The translations under genes were made by a program, and so were the position numbers. The notes beneath the pieces are model-generated. The model made no database searches. It worked only from the letters and a program-made list of their open reading frames with translations, and was not told where the DNA came from. A stretch of 64,000 bases of DNA from Janthinobacterium sp. 67 (GTDB taxonomy: Bacteria; Pseudomonadota; Gammaproteobacteria; Burkholderiales; Burkholderiaceae_D), in assembly GCF_002797895.1 (NCBI RefSeq), contig NZ_PGES01000001.1, positions 3,534,001-3,598,000 on the forward strand, given 5' to 3'. Below are positions 27,618 through 37,395 of this stretch, piece after piece (positions within the stretch are counted from its first letter, which is position 1; each line of letters begins with the position of its first letter).

Positions 27618-29285
27618 TCAAATCGCGAGCAACTCGCGTGCATGCTTGCGCGTGGTGGCCGTGATTTCCAGGCCGCCCAGCATGCGCGCCACTTCTTCCA
27701 CCCTGGCCTTGGCGTCGAGCATGTCGATGCGCGAAGCCGTCTTGCCATTGTCCAGGGTACTTTTTGCCACCTGGAAATGCTGATTGGCCTGGCTGGCCAC
27801 TTGCGGCAAGTGGGTCACGCACAGCACTTGCCGCCCCTGCCCCAGGCGCTTCAGCAAGCGGCCCACGACTTCGGCGACGGCGCCGCCGATGCCGCTGTCG
27901 ACCTCGTCGAAGATCAGGGTCGGCGTGGTGGTGGCGTGCGAAGTGATGACGGAAATGGCCAGCGCGATGCGCGCCAGTTCGCCGCCGGACGCCACCTTGG
28001 CCAGCGAGCGCGGTGCCGTGCCCGCATGGCCGGCGACGAGAAACTCCACTTGCTCGAGGCCGTGGGCGGCCGGCTCGCAAGGATGGAGGGCAATCTCGAA
28101 GCTGCCGCCCGTCATGCTCAGTTCCTGCATGGCGCGCGTGACGGCTTGCCCCAGCTCCAGGGCGGCGGCGCGGCGCGTGGCGGACAGGCGCTCGGCCACG
28201 GCGCGGTACTCCGCCTCGACCTTCGCTTCCTGGCGCAGCAAACCTTCGATATCGGAAGCGTCGGCCAGGTGCTGCAGCTTTTCCGACAGCTTGGCGTGTT
28301 CCTCCGGCAACTCTTCGGGCGTGACGCGGAATTTGCGGGCCGTGCTGTGCATGGCTTCCATGCGCGCGTCGAGCTGGTGCAGGCGCTCCGGGTCCAGTTC
28401 CACCCGGTCAAGATAATTGTTCAGCGCGTACACGGATTCCTGCAACTGGATACGCGACGATTCGATCAGGTCGACAATCGGCTGCAATTCCGCATCGACG
28501 GACACGAGCTTGCCCAGCTTCTGGTTCAGGCCCGACAGTTGCGACACGATCGGGTGGTCTTCCGACTCGGAAATCATCGACAGCGCTTCCTGCGCGCCTT
28601 CCAGCAGGCTGGCCGCGTGCGACAGGCGGCTGTGCTCGTTGGTGATGTCCGTCCACTCGCCGGGCTTGGCGGCCAGCTTTTCCAGTTCGCCCACTTGCCA
28701 TTCCAGGCGTTCGCGCTCGTACAGCACGTTGGCGGCGTTGGTTTCGAATTCCTCGCGCTGGCGCACGAGGGCGCGCCAGCGCTTGTGCAGGGCCGCCACT
28801 TGCCGCGCGTCCTGTTCCGCGCCCGCTTCGCGCGCCGTCGCCTGGCCGTCGAGCAAGGCGCGCTGGGCTTCGCTTTTCAGCAAGGACTGGTGCGCGTGCT
28901 GGCCGTGGATGTCGACCAGCATGTCGCCCAGTTCGCGCAACTGCGCGGCCGTGGCGGGGATGCCGTTGATGTACGCCTTCGAGCGGCCCGCATTGTCGAT
29001 CACGCGGCGCAACAGGGCGCCGCCATCGTCGTTGGCGAACTCATGCGCCACCAGCCACGCTTGCGCCACTTCGCTGACGGAAAAGTCGGCCGTGATGTCG
29101 GCCTTGGCCGCGCCTTCGCGCACGACGCTGGCGTCGCCGCGCCCGCCCAACGCCAGCGTCAGCGCATCGATGAGGATGGACTTGCCGGCGCCCGTCTCGC
29201 CCGTCAGCACGCTGAAGCCGGCGGAAAATTCCAGTTCAATGGTATCGACAATGACAAAATCGCGAATGGACAGTGTATGGAGCAT
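27618..29285 (-). CDS. recN: DNA repair protein RecN
   Basis: 555-aa SMC-like ATPase acting at double-strand breaks. Walker A GETGAGKS near residue 30, long coiled-coil arms (about 150-370), ABC-type C-terminal half with ASGGELARIALAI (signature) and TLIFDEVDSGIGG (Walker B). It is 47 bp downstream of nadK with no LexA box in between, so it is probably transcribed from the LexA-box promoter upstream of nadK. Confidence 0.95.
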   Translation of the reverse strand: MLHTLSIRDFVIVDTIELEFSAGFSVLTGETGAGKSILIDALTLALGGRGDASVVREGAAKADITADFSVSEVAQAWLVAHEFANDDGGALLRRVIDNAGRSKAYINGIPATAAQLRELGDMLVDIHGQHAHQSLLKSEAQRALLDGQATAREAGAEQDARQVAALHKRWRALVRQREEFETNAANVLYERERLEWQVGELEKLAAKPGEWTDITNEHSRLSHAASLLEGAQEALSMISESEDHPIVSQLSGLNQKLGKLVSVDAELQPIVDLIESSRIQLQESVYALNNYLDRVELDPERLHQLDARMEAMHSTARKFRVTPEELPEEHAKLSEKLQHLADASDIEGLLRQEAKVEAEYRAVAERLSATRRAAALELGQAVTRAMQELSMTGGSFEIALHPCEPAAHGLEQVEFLVAGHAGTAPRSLAKVASGGELARIALAISVITSHATTTPTLIFDEVDSGIGGAVAEVVGRLLKRLGQGRQVLCVTHLPQVASQANQHFQVAKSTLDNGKTASRIDMLDAKARVEEVARMLGGLEITATTRKHARELLAI

Positions 29286-29332
29286 GGCTTCAGTGGTTGG
29301 GCGGCGCGCCGCGGGTTGAGATGGAGAAAAAG

Positions 29333-30304
29333 TTAGCTGAGCTTGCCCTCGCCCGACGGATACTCATTCCAGTGCAATTTTTCACGCAGGGTGTTGTAGT
29401 AGCTCCACCCTTCCGGATGCAGGAAGGTAATCGTGTGCGGCGAACGGCGGATGAGGATGCGGTCTTGCTGGATCAGGCTGGCGAAGGTCTGCATGTCGAA
29501 ATTGACGCTGATATCGCGCCCGCGCACGATTTCCACGACGATCTGGCTGGAGTCGGGCAGGACGATGGGACGGTTCGACAACGCATGCGGGGCGATCGGC
29601 ACGAGCACGATGCCGCCCAGGGTCGGATGCAGCAGGGGGCCGCCGGCCGACAGCGCATACGCGGTCGAGCCCGTGGGCGTGGCGATGATCAGGCCATCGG
29701 AACGCTGGTTGTACATGAAGTGGCCGTCGACCTCGACGCGCAGTTCCGCCATGCCGGCGCCGCCGCCGCGCGAGACGACGACATCGTTGACGGCCATGCC
29801 CACGTGGATCGACTCGCCGTCGCGCAACACGCTGCCTTCGAGCAAGGTGCGGCGTTCGGCCTTGAAGCGGCCGCCGAGAATTTGCGCCAGCACGGGCAGC
29901 ATGCGCTCGAGCGGAATATCCGTCATGAAACCCAGCCGCCCCTGATTGATACCGATCAAGGGCACGTCGAATGGCGCCAGCTGGCGCGCAATACCCAGCA
30001 TGGTGCCGTCGCCGCCCATGACGATGGCGCAATCGGCCGCGGCGCCGATCTCGGCCGGCGACATGGCATGCACGCCGGGAAACGCCAGGTTCAGGTGCGC
30101 GGCCGTCTCCGCCTCGAAGACCACCGTGTGGCCCAGCACTTGCAGGAAATCGACGATGCTTTTGACGGGTTCGGCAATGCCGTCCGTATTCTGGCGCACG
30201 ACGAGGGCGATGGTCTTGGCGCCCAGGTTGAAGCGCTCGCCCGGGGCTGGCAAGGTCGCGGCAGGCTGTTCGGCGCGCTGTTCGGCGTGTTTATCGACGG
30301 GCAT
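29333..30304 (-). CDS. nadK: NAD kinase
   Basis: 323 aa; phosphorylates NAD to NADP. GGDGT at 97-101 with the catalytic Asp, [35 protein letters not shown] and the C-terminal beta-sandwich. The N-terminal 25 residues are a Gln/Ala/Pro-rich extension beyond the usual start; an ATG at 30304 opens it, with a weak Shine-Dalgarno, so the true start could be internal. It is upstream of recN and about 70 bp downstream of a perfect LexA box. Confidence 0.93.
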   Translation of the reverse strand: MPVDKHAEQRAEQPAATLPAPGERFNLGAKTIALVVRQNTDGIAEPVKSIVDFLQVLGHTVVFEAETAAHLNLAFPGVHAMSPAEIGAAADCAIVMGGDGTMLGIARQLAPFDVPLIGINQGRLGFMTDIPLERMLPVLAQILGGRFKAERRTLLEGSVLRDGESIHVGMAVNDVVVSRGGGAGMAELRVEVDGHFMYNQRSDGLIIATPTGSTAYALSAGGPLLHPTLGGIVLVPIAPHALSNRPIVLPDSSQIVVEIVRGRDISVNFDMQTFASLIQQDRILIRRSPHTITFLHPEGWSYYNTLREKLHWNEYPSGEGKLS

Positions 30305-30373
30305 AAGAGTCTCGGTAGTGAATTCGGTGGCAAGCCGCCCCAGGCTGTCGCGTCGCACGCCGGCATCGCATGA

Positions 30374-30393
30374 TACTGTATATATGCACAGTA
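30374..30393 (-). promoter_or_regulatory. LexA (SOS) box upstream of nadK-recN
   Basis: TACTGTATATATGCACAGTA, with the invariant CTG(T)...(A)CAG core (30376-30379 and 30388-30391) at the proteobacterial 16-bp spacing. It is 70 bp upstream of nadK on the minus strand; the plus-strand gene at 30567 is 174 bp away. SOS control of recN is known in E. coli; here nadK lies inside the same unit. Confidence 0.85.
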
Positions 30394-30566
30394 TAGTGCG
30401 GCTGCCGTGTGCCCGCAAGGGGCGTTCTTGGTGTTGCACGCAGTGTAGCGCAGAAAAAGAATCGTCCATGCGTGCGCCAGCGCTCCCTGCATGGGCAAAT
30501 CCGCTTGCACGCGGCCCATGGCGGCGGGACACTGGCCTCACATCCTTTTTCCTGTCAGGAGGCCAT

Positions 30567-30833
30567 ATGGTTACCCAGCATAGCGAACGCAAGATCAATA
30601 CCGATGCAAAGGTCAAGAATGACGGCGTCGACCGCCTGCCACACGAGCGCGATGAATCGCCCGATGCGCAAAACGTGCGGCCGCGCAAGATCATGCAGCA
30701 GGCGGCCAGCGACCTGGAACAGGGCCTGGTCGACACGGACCGCCGCGCCCAGCCCGGCGTGGAAAAGGTCAAGCCCGCCGCGCCGCAACAGGCACGTCCG
30801 GACCCGCAGCTGGAACCAAAGAAGGCGCCCTGA
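30567..30833 (+). CDS. Small conserved-type hypothetical protein, charged
   Basis: 88 aa, strongly charged and hydrophilic, no TM or signal. A perfect GGAGG lies 4 bp before the ATG at 30567, which supports translation. Codon use matches the neighbours. The C-terminal third is Pro/Lys/Gln-rich ([18 protein letters not shown]), probably disordered. I do not recognise the family. It stands between the nadK promoter region and the sugar dehydrogenase gene, 36 bp upstream of the latter, and could be co-transcribed with it. Confidence 0.65.
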   Translation: MVTQHSERKINTDAKVKNDGVDRLPHERDESPDAQNVRPRKIMQQAASDLEQGLVDTDRRAQPGVEKVKPAAPQQARPDPQLEPKKAP

Positions 30834-30869
30834 CTCCAACCCTCAGACACTGCTGTTCCGGAGTACGCC

Positions 30870-32180
30870 ATGCACCGTTACGTCTGTTCCTTGCTGCTGG
30901 CCGCTGCCTGCGGCGCGCCCATCGCGCACGCCCAGGCGCCCGCCATGCCCGTGGGCTTCGGCCCGCAACCCGCCCTGCCCGCGCCGGACAAGCAACTGAT
31001 TCCCACCGTCAACGTGGCGCCCGTGCAGCGCTGGACGGCAGCGCAGCGCCCCGTGGCCGCGCCTGGCCTGGCCGTCCATGCGTATGCGCGCGACCTCGAC
31101 CATCCGCGCTGGCTGTATGTGTTGCCGAATGGCGACGTGCTCGTGGCGGAAACGAATGCGCCGCCGAAGCCCGACGATAACAAGGGCATCAAGGGCGCCA
31201 TCATGCAGATGCAAATGAAAAAAGCGGGCGCCGCCACGCCCAGCGCCAACCGCATCACCCTGTTGCGCGGTGTCGATAGCAACGGCGTGGCGCAATCGCG
31301 CAGCGTGTTCCTGCAAGGCTTGCACTCGCCATTCGGCATGGTCCTGGTGGGCAACGATCTGTATGTCGCAAATGCCGATGCGCTGCTGCGTTTCCCATAC
31401 AAAACTGGACAAACGGCCATCACGGCACCCGGCGTCAAGGTGATGGATTTGCCGGGCGGGCCCATCAATCACCACTGGACCAAGAACGTCGTCGCCAGCG
31501 ACGACGGTAAATTCCTCTATGTTTCCGTCGGCTCGAACAGCAACGTGGGCGAGAACGGTCTGTCGGCCGAAGACGGACGCGCCGCCATCTGGCAAGTCAC
31601 GCGCGCCACGGGCAAGGCACGCGTGTATGCGACGGGTTTGCGCAACCCCGTCGGCATGGCCTGGCAGCCGCACAGCGGGGCACTCTGGACGGCCGTCAAT
31701 GAACGCGACGAACTGGGCAACGATCTGGTGCCCGACTACATGACGTCCGTCAAGGATGGCGCCTTCTATGGCTGGCCCTACAGTTATTTCGGCCAGCACG
31801 TCGATGCCCGGGTCAAGCCGCCGCGCCCTGAACTGGTGGCCACCGCCATTGCTCCCGACTACGCGCTGGGCGCGCACACGGCCTCGCTGGGCCTCGCGTT
31901 TTATGACGGCGCCCTGCTGCCCGAACGCTACCGGGGCGGCGCCTTCATCGGCCAGCACGGCTCGTGGAACCGCAAGCCCTACAGCGGCTATAAAGTCATC
32001 TTCGTGCCCTTCACGAATGGCGTGCCCAGCGGGCCGCCGCAGGACGTCGTCAGCGGCTTCCTCGACAGCAATGGCAAGGCGCAGGGACGCCCCGTCGGCG
32101 TGGCCGTCGACAAGGCGGGTGCACTGCTGGTGGCGGACGACGTGGGCAATGTCATCTGGCGCGTGACGCCGGCGCCGTGA
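30870..32180 (+). CDS. Periplasmic PQQ-type sugar (sorbosone/glucose) dehydrogenase family protein
   Basis: 436 aa with signal peptide ([21 protein letters not shown]). Six-bladed beta-propeller of the soluble glucose/L-sorbosone dehydrogenase family: [66 protein letters not shown] and the closing [14 protein letters not shown] are typical blade motifs. Such enzymes use PQQ to oxidise aldoses outside the cytoplasm. No PQQ synthesis genes are in the window. GGAGTACGCC precedes the ATG. Confidence 0.85.
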   Translation: MHRYVCSLLLAAACGAPIAHAQAPAMPVGFGPQPALPAPDKQLIPTVNVAPVQRWTAAQRPVAAPGLAVHAYARDLDHPRWLYVLPNGDVLVAETNAPPKPDDNKGIKGAIMQMQMKKAGAATPSANRITLLRGVDSNGVAQSRSVFLQGLHSPFGMVLVGNDLYVANADALLRFPYKTGQTAITAPGVKVMDLPGGPINHHWTKNVVASDDGKFLYVSVGSNSNVGENGLSAEDGRAAIWQVTRATGKARVYATGLRNPVGMAWQPHSGALWTAVNERDELGNDLVPDYMTSVKDGAFYGWPYSYFGQHVDARVKPPRPELVATAIAPDYALGAHTASLGLAFYDGALLPERYRGGAFIGQHGSWNRKPYSGYKVIFVPFTNGVPSGPPQDVVSGFLDSNGKAQGRPVGVAVDKAGALLVADDVGNVIWRVTPAP

Positions 32181-32293
32181 CTGCCGATGCGCCCCACATG
32201 CCTCCCTGCATGCTCCCCCTGTGTGGCGCAACGAACGGAAGGGCAAGGGAGGCTCGCGCATGATGGATGCTCGAACCACGCAAGGAGTACATC

Positions 32294-32716
32294 ATGAAAA
32301 AAACAGGATCAGCCGTCTGGAGTGGCGGCCTTAAAGATGGCAAGGGGTTTATTTCCACCCAAAGCGGCGCGCTCGACAATGTGGCCTATGGCTTCAACAC
32401 GCGCTTCGAAGACGGTCCCGGCAGCAATCCGGAAGAACTGATCGGCGCAGCCCATGCCGCCTGCTTCACCATGGCCCTGTCCGGCCAGCTGGGCGAAGCG
32501 GGCCTGCGCGCCACGGCCCTGAAAACCACGGCCGACGTCAGCCTGGAAAAAATCGATGGCAGCTATGCCATCACGGCCGTGCACCTGACCCTGGTGGCCA
32601 CCATTCCCGGCGCCACCGACGAAGCATTCCAGGACGCGGCCCTGCGCGCCAAGCTCGGCTGCCCCGTATCGAAGTTGCTGGCCACGGAAATCACCCTGGA
32701 CGCCCATCTGGAGTAA
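32294..32716 (+). CDS. osmC: OsmC-family peroxiredoxin
   Basis: 140 aa, thiol-dependent organic hydroperoxide reductase. The two active-site Cys are in AAHAACFTMALSGQL and AKLGCPVSKLL; the leading GSAVWSGGLKDGKGFIST is the OsmC N-terminal beta-hairpin. Start 32294 has AAGGAG 8 bp upstream. Single-gene unit; OsmC is usually induced by osmotic or stationary-phase stress. Confidence 0.93.
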   Translation: MKKTGSAVWSGGLKDGKGFISTQSGALDNVAYGFNTRFEDGPGSNPEELIGAAHAACFTMALSGQLGEAGLRATALKTTADVSLEKIDGSYAITAVHLTLVATIPGATDEAFQDAALRAKLGCPVSKLLATEITLDAHLE

Positions 32717-32830
32717 TGCCGGCATGCCGTCCGTTGCCGTTCCATCACCGGGCGGCAGGGGCGGTCTCGGCAAGAAAGCCGTAAAACGCATAAAATCCTG
32801 CCATTCCCCTATCACTATCAAGGATTTACG

Positions 32831-33238
32831 ATGCGTATTTTGCACACCATGTTACGGGTCGGCGACCTGCAGCGCTCCATCGATTTTTATACCAAGGTCC
32901 TGGGCATGACGCTGCTGCGCACCAGCGACAATCCGGAATACCAGTACACCCTGGCCTTCGTCGGTTATGGCTCGAACCCCGACCACGCGGAACTGGAACT
33001 GACGTATAACTACGGCACCACCAGCTACGAGCTGGGCACGGCATACGGCCACATCGCCATTTCGGCCGAGGACATCGTCGCCGCTTGCGACGCGGCACGC
33101 GCGAACGGCGGCAACGTCACGCGCGAACCGGGTCCCGTCAAAGGCGGCAACACGGTCATCGCCTTCATCACCGACCCGGACGGCTACAAGATCGAATTGA
33201 TCGAACGCAAGTTCGACGGCCAGGGCGCCGGCCTGTAA
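32831..33238 (+). CDS. gloA: Lactoylglutathione lyase (glyoxalase I)
   Basis: 135-aa metalloenzyme converting the methylglyoxal-glutathione hemithioacetal to S-lactoylglutathione. Vicinal oxygen chelate fold with [20 protein letters not shown] (His metal ligand), a Glu ligand in [18 protein letters not shown] (His) and [12 protein letters not shown] (Glu). Length and ends match GloA. AAGGA precedes the ATG. Confidence 0.95.
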   Translation: MRILHTMLRVGDLQRSIDFYTKVLGMTLLRTSDNPEYQYTLAFVGYGSNPDHAELELTYNYGTTSYELGTAYGHIAISAEDIVAACDAARANGGNVTREPGPVKGGNTVIAFITDPDGYKIELIERKFDGQGAGL

Positions 33239-33242
33239 GTCC

Positions 33243-34157
33243 TCAGCCTGGCTCGGCGGCCTGTGCGATGGCCGCGCGCAGCCAGGCGATGCCCGCATCG
33301 CCGTCCGTGCGGCGATGGCGTATCGTTTCAAACGCAAACGGCGCGATGGCAAATGGCGCGGCGTACAGCGCCAGCCCCTGCGCCGCGCGCCCCTGCAAGG
33401 CGCGCCGCGCCACCGTCAGTATCAAATCCGTTCCCAGCAGCAACGCCGGCGCAACCGTCCAGTGCGGCACACGCACGGCGATGCGACGCGTCTTTCCCAG
33501 CTGGGCCAGAGCCGCGTCGACTTCGGCCGCCATGCCGCCTTCGCCGGATGCCACCAGCACATGCGGGCGCGCCAGATAGGTTTCCAGACTCAGCATTTCA
33601 CCGGACGCCAGGCTGGCCGGATCGAGCGCGCACACGAAGGTTTCCTCGAACAGGGTTTCTCGATGTAATTGCTCGGGCAGTTGCGGGAACACGCCCAGCG
33701 CCAGGTCGATCTCGCCATCCTGCACGCCCGCGATCATGGCCGGGCGGCTGGCGTGGCTGACGGCCAGGTCGATGCCGGGTGCTTCCACGCGCAGACGCCG
33801 CAACAAACGAGGCAAGATCAGCGCCGCGCCGTAATCCGACATGGCCAGGCGAAACACGCGCTGCGCCGTGGCCGCCTCGAAGACGGCGCCACCGAGCACG
33901 GAGCGCACGCTTTGCAGGGCTTCGGCCAGCGGCCGCGCCAATTCCAGGGCGCGCGCCGTCGGCTGGAAGCCGCCCTTGCCGCGCAGCAGCAGCGGATCGC
34001 CGAGCAGATGGCGCAAGCGGGCCAGCGCATGGCTGACGGCAGGCTGGCTCATGTGCAAGCGCTCGGCCGCGCGCGACAAGTGGCGCTCGCTGAGCAGGGC
34101 GTCCAAGATCACCAGCAAATTCAAATCGACGGCCCGCAGATTATTCATTTGGTGCAT
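33243..34157 (-). CDS. LysR-family transcriptional regulator
   Basis: 304 aa. Winged HTH (about 8-66: LLVILDALLSERHLSRAAERLHMSQPAVSHALARLRHLLG) and a periplasmic-binding-like effector domain (about 95-300) of the NodD/PcpR subgroup. Alternative start 9 bases in (MNN). It is divergent from the small DUF606-type transporter gene 84 bp away and may control it. Effector unknown. Confidence 0.87.
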   Translation of the reverse strand: MHQMNNLRAVDLNLLVILDALLSERHLSRAAERLHMSQPAVSHALARLRHLLGDPLLLRGKGGFQPTARALELARPLAEALQSVRSVLGGAVFEAATAQRVFRLAMSDYGAALILPRLLRRLRVEAPGIDLAVSHASRPAMIAGVQDGEIDLALGVFPQLPEQLHRETLFEETFVCALDPASLASGEMLSLETYLARPHVLVASGEGGMAAEVDAALAQLGKTRRIAVRVPHWTVAPALLLGTDLILTVARRALQGRAAQGLALYAAPFAIAPFAFETIRHRRTDGDAGIAWLRAAIAQAAEPG

Positions 34158-34241
34158 AGTTTAATGACAAACTACGAATTGGATTTAATCATGACAGCAT
34201 AATACGATGATCCCATCAACTCAACAGTGATGGAGTCGCAT

Positions 34242-34709
34242 ATGCATGGATGGATTACCGTATTTGCCCCGCTGGCCATGCTGGCCGGCGCCGTCGTCCC
34301 CTTCCAGGCGGGCGCGAATGCCGCGCTGGGCCGCAACCTGGGCCACCCGCTGTGGGCCACGCTCGCCTCGCTGGCCGTCAGCGCCGTGCTCGCATCGCTC
34401 GTGATGCTGGTCTGGCGGGTGCCGGCTCCCGAGGTCGGCCTCGCCATGCGGGGGCCGGGCTGGTCCTGGCTGGGCGGCGCGGCCGGCGTGTTTTACATTA
34501 CGGCCGCGCTGATGCTGGCGCCGCGCATGGGTTCCGGCCCCTTCATGGCGGCCGTCATCGGCGGACAAATGCTGGCCGCGCTGGCCATCGACCGTTATGG
34601 CTTGCTGGGCTTTGCCGTCAAGCACATTTCTCCGCTGCACTGGGCCGGTGCGGGGCTGGTGGTCGCTGGGGTGATCCTGACACAAATCGCCAACAGCCGC
34701 GTCGTGTGA
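34242..34709 (+). CDS. DMT-family transporter, YdcZ/DUF606 type
   Basis: 155 aa, five hydrophobic helices. Sequence features PFQAGANAALGRNLGHPLWATLASLAVSAVLAS and GGAAGVFYITAALMLAPRMG are characteristic of the DUF606/YdcZ half-size transporters. Start 34242 has GGAG 6 bp upstream. It is divergent from the LysR gene, so it is a likely target of it. Substrate unknown. Confidence 0.82.
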   Translation: MHGWITVFAPLAMLAGAVVPFQAGANAALGRNLGHPLWATLASLAVSAVLASLVMLVWRVPAPEVGLAMRGPGWSWLGGAAGVFYITAALMLAPRMGSGPFMAAVIGGQMLAALAIDRYGLLGFAVKHISPLHWAGAGLVVAGVILTQIANSRVV

Positions 34710-34725
34710 CGCCGGGCACGGGGCG

Positions 34726-34759
34726 AAAAAAAACCAGCACCGTCGCCGGTGCTGGTTTT
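34726..34759. terminator. Bidirectional terminator
   Basis: Stem CCAGCACCG (34734-34742) / CGGTGCTGG (34747-34755) with A-tract on the left and T-tract on the right, so it works in both directions: for the DUF606 transporter (+) and tolC (-). Confidence 0.9.
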
Positions 34760-34781
34760 CATCTGAATCCCGAGACAAATA

Positions 34782-36092
34782 TTACTTGTCGAGCAAGGCG
34801 TTCACTGGCATCAAGTCCGTTTCCTTCAGGGTGCCGGCCGCCGCCTTCAGGCGCAAGCCGTTCATGATGGTGTCGTAGCGGGCTTTCGACAGGTCTTTTT
34901 GCGTCGAGAACAATTGTTTCTGCGCATTCAAGACGTCGATATTGATGCGCACGCCCACTTGATAACCGAGCTGGTTCGACTCCAGCGCCGACTTGCTCGA
35001 CACTTCCGCCGCTTCCAGCGCCTTCACTTGCGCCAGGCCGCTGTTGACGCCCAGGAAAGCCTGGCGCGCGCCTTGCGATGCCGCGCGGCGTGCCGATTCC
35101 AGGTCGTTGCGGGCCTTGTTTTCCAGCGCGATCGATTCGCGTACCTTGCTGGTGACGGCAAAGCCGCTGAAGATCGGGATGCTCCACTGCACGCCGATGG
35201 CGTTGTTATTGGAACTGCCGCTGCCGCCGCCCGTCGTGTAGGTATGGCCCGCGTTGGCGATCAGGTCCAGGGTCGGGTAGTGGCCGGCGCGGTTGCGGCC
35301 GATGTCGCGCTTGGCCGATTCCACGCTGAACTGGGCCGTGACGACGCCGTAGTTCTGCTCTTCCGCCGAGCTCACCCACGGTTCGATGGCGGCCGGTTCC
35401 GGCGCGCTGATGACCACGCCCGTGCGCATCGGCGCCAGCGAGGTTGGCGCTTCGCCGATGATGGTTTGCAAGGCGCTGCGTTTGTTGGCCAGGTCATTGA
35501 TGGCGGCAAATTCCTGCGCCACCACCAGGTCGTAGGCCGCTTGCGCTTCGTGCGTGTCGGTAATCGTTTGCGTGCCGACTTCGAAGTTGCGCTTGGCCGA
35601 TGCCAGCTGCTCCGTCGTCGCCACTTTTTGCGCCTGCGTGGCGCCCAGGTTATCCTGCGCGCTCAGCACGTCGAAATACGCTTGCGCCACGCGCGTGATC
35701 AGGTCTTGCTGCACCTGTGCAAATTGCGCTTCGGCAATCGCCTGCGCCAGCTTGCTTTGCTGATAGGTTTCCCAGCGATCCCAGCGGAACAGCGGCTGCG
35801 CCAGGGTCAGGTTGTAGGTATTCGTGTGCACCTTGACCGTCGGCATGGAAATCGTGCTGGTGATCGGCTCGATGCTGTTGCGCGTGTTGCTGCCTGACGC
35901 CGACACTTGCGGCAGCAAGCCTGCCAACCCCTGCGGAACCCGCTCCATCCCGGCCGACAGGGCCGCACGCGCGCTCGCATACTGCGCGTCATTGGCCAGC
36001 GCCTGCTGGTACACCTGGATGAGATCGGCCGCCTGCGTGTTAAGCGAGAAAAAAGCGCTGGTCATCAGCACGGCGATAAGGGGTTTCCGCAT
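34782..36092 (-). CDS. tolC: TolC-family outer membrane efflux protein
   Basis: 436 aa with signal peptide (MRKPLIAVLMTSAFFSLNTQA). Two internal TolC repeats: long helices such as WETYQQSKLAQAIAEAQFAQVQQDLITRVAQAYFDVLSAQDNL and NDLESARRAASQGARQAFLGVNSGLAQVKALE, with beta-strand regions for the barrel (YPTLDLIANAGHTYT). Type I secretion/efflux outer-membrane channel. GGAG lies 8 bp before the ATG. No membrane-fusion or RND genes are adjacent. Confidence 0.92.
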   Translation of the reverse strand: MRKPLIAVLMTSAFFSLNTQAADLIQVYQQALANDAQYASARAALSAGMERVPQGLAGLLPQVSASGSNTRNSIEPITSTISMPTVKVHTNTYNLTLAQPLFRWDRWETYQQSKLAQAIAEAQFAQVQQDLITRVAQAYFDVLSAQDNLGATQAQKVATTEQLASAKRNFEVGTQTITDTHEAQAAYDLVVAQEFAAINDLANKRSALQTIIGEAPTSLAPMRTGVVISAPEPAAIEPWVSSAEEQNYGVVTAQFSVESAKRDIGRNRAGHYPTLDLIANAGHTYTTGGGSGSSNNNAIGVQWSIPIFSGFAVTSKVRESIALENKARNDLESARRAASQGARQAFLGVNSGLAQVKALEAAEVSSKSALESNQLGYQVGVRINIDVLNAQKQLFSTQKDLSKARYDTIMNGLRLKAAAGTLKETDLMPVNALLDK

Positions 36093-36238
36093 TGCATTTC
36101 TCCGTTGGAGTCGTCAAAAGTTGATGGAATCAAAAATCTGTTACAGCCTGCCTGGCGCCCGCCCGGATAAGAGCAGGGTACAGGCCTCCGCAGGCATGCC
36201 CGATGGCATACCTGGGAGTGCATCTACTGCAAAATAAT

Positions 36239-36562
36239 TTAGTATTGAGGCATGCTGCTGTCGACTTGCAGCGCCCAGGCGTGCACGCCGCCCGTCAAAT
36301 TACTGATCTTGCCAAAACCATTGCGCTCCAGGAAGGCAGCCACTTGCATGCTGCGCATGCCGTGATGGCAGATGCAGACGATCTCCGCGTCTTCATCGAG
36401 GTCGTCGATACGCGCAGGAATCGAATTCATCTGCATCAGGGTGGCGCCATCGAGGTGGCACAGCTCAAACTCCCACTGCTCGCGCACGTCCAGCAGGAAC
36501 GGACGCGGGCGGGAAGTGTCGGCCAGCCAGGCGGCCAGCTGCGGTGCGCTCAAATGCTCCAT
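36239..36562 (-). CDS. Single-domain rhodanese-like sulfurtransferase
   Basis: 107 aa, one rhodanese domain with the active-site Cys in ICHHGMRSMQVAAFL (CxxGxRS pattern). The N-terminal VREQWEFELCHLDGATLMQMN is the usual DVRE...HIxGA motif. Start 36562 follows GAGG; upstream in-frame codons overlap the preceding gene. It lies 13 bp after the PIMT gene, probably co-transcribed, ahead of tolC. Confidence 0.9.
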   Translation of the reverse strand: MEHLSAPQLAAWLADTSRPRPFLLDVREQWEFELCHLDGATLMQMNSIPARIDDLDEDAEIVCICHHGMRSMQVAAFLERNGFGKISNLTGGVHAWALQVDSSMPQY

Positions 36563-36575
36563 CGAATCGGTCGCC

Positions 36576-37226
36576 TCAGAACTGGAAATGCGACGGTGCA
36601 ACAGCTTGCAGCGGCGTGACATTGGTTTCAAACAGCTTGCGCGTGTCGTAAGCCTTGTCCGAGGTGCGCGTGATCAGGTGCGCGGACATGATCGGCGCTT
36701 CGCCGATGATGGCCAGGATGCGGCCGCCGACTTTCACTTGTTGCAACAGCGCTTCCGGCAGGACCGACAGGGCGCCGGACACGACGATCACGTCGTACGG
36801 CGCGCCCTTGCTCCAGCCCTGGGCGCCGTCGCCCAGTTCCACGGTCACGTTGGTGACGCCATTGGCGGCCAGGTTCTGCTCGGCCAGGGTTTTCAATTGG
36901 GGAACGATTTCCACGCTCGTCACATGCCGCGCCTTGTGCGCCAGCAAAGCGGCCATGTAACCGCTGCCGGTGCCGATTTCCAGCACATTTTCATGCTTCT
37001 TGACTGCTACGTCCTGCAAAATGCGCGCTTCCAGCTTCGGCGTGAACATGCATTCGCCGCCGCCCAGTGGAATTTCGGTATCGACGAAGGCCAGGTTCTT
37101 ATAGGCGGCCGGTACGAAATCTTCACGTTTGACCACGTTCAACAGCTCCAGCACGTCGATATCCAGTACGTCCCATGGACGGATTTGCTGTTCGATCATA
37201 TTGAAGCGGGCTTGTTCGATATTCAT
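36576..37226 (-). CDS. pcm: Protein-L-isoaspartate O-methyltransferase
   Basis: 216 aa; AdoMet-dependent repair of isoaspartyl residues. AdoMet motif VLEIGTGSGYMAALLA at about 81-96, motif II-like VTSVEIVPQL and post-motif GAPYDVIVVSGAL. The N-terminal MIEQQIRPWDVLD is typical of the betaproteobacterial PCMT group. It is upstream of the rhodanese gene; rhodanese-tolC may follow on the same transcript. Confidence 0.9.
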   Translation of the reverse strand: MNIEQARFNMIEQQIRPWDVLDIDVLELLNVVKREDFVPAAYKNLAFVDTEIPLGGGECMFTPKLEARILQDVAVKKHENVLEIGTGSGYMAALLAHKARHVTSVEIVPQLKTLAEQNLAANGVTNVTVELGDGAQGWSKGAPYDVIVVSGALSVLPEALLQQVKVGGRILAIIGEAPIMSAHLITRTSDKAYDTRKLFETNVTPLQAVAPSHFQF

Positions 37227-37395
37227 CTTTGGACTCGGTAAGTGAAGTAATAATCCGCCATTTTATCGTTGAACTGGCTGAAAGCACATGTTAACCATAA
37301 AGGCGGGGAATGGAGGAAATTTGCGACGATCTGCAGATTTGGGGGGGCGAACCTTGGAAAAGGGGCAACTGAACGGTAGCAGCGACGCCGGCGCG

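Noticed and set aside
36093..36238. Riboswitch upstream of tolC
   Set aside because: Partly paired sequence (AGGCATGCC / GGCATACCT) but no conserved core of a known class; the short gap is best left as leader DNA.
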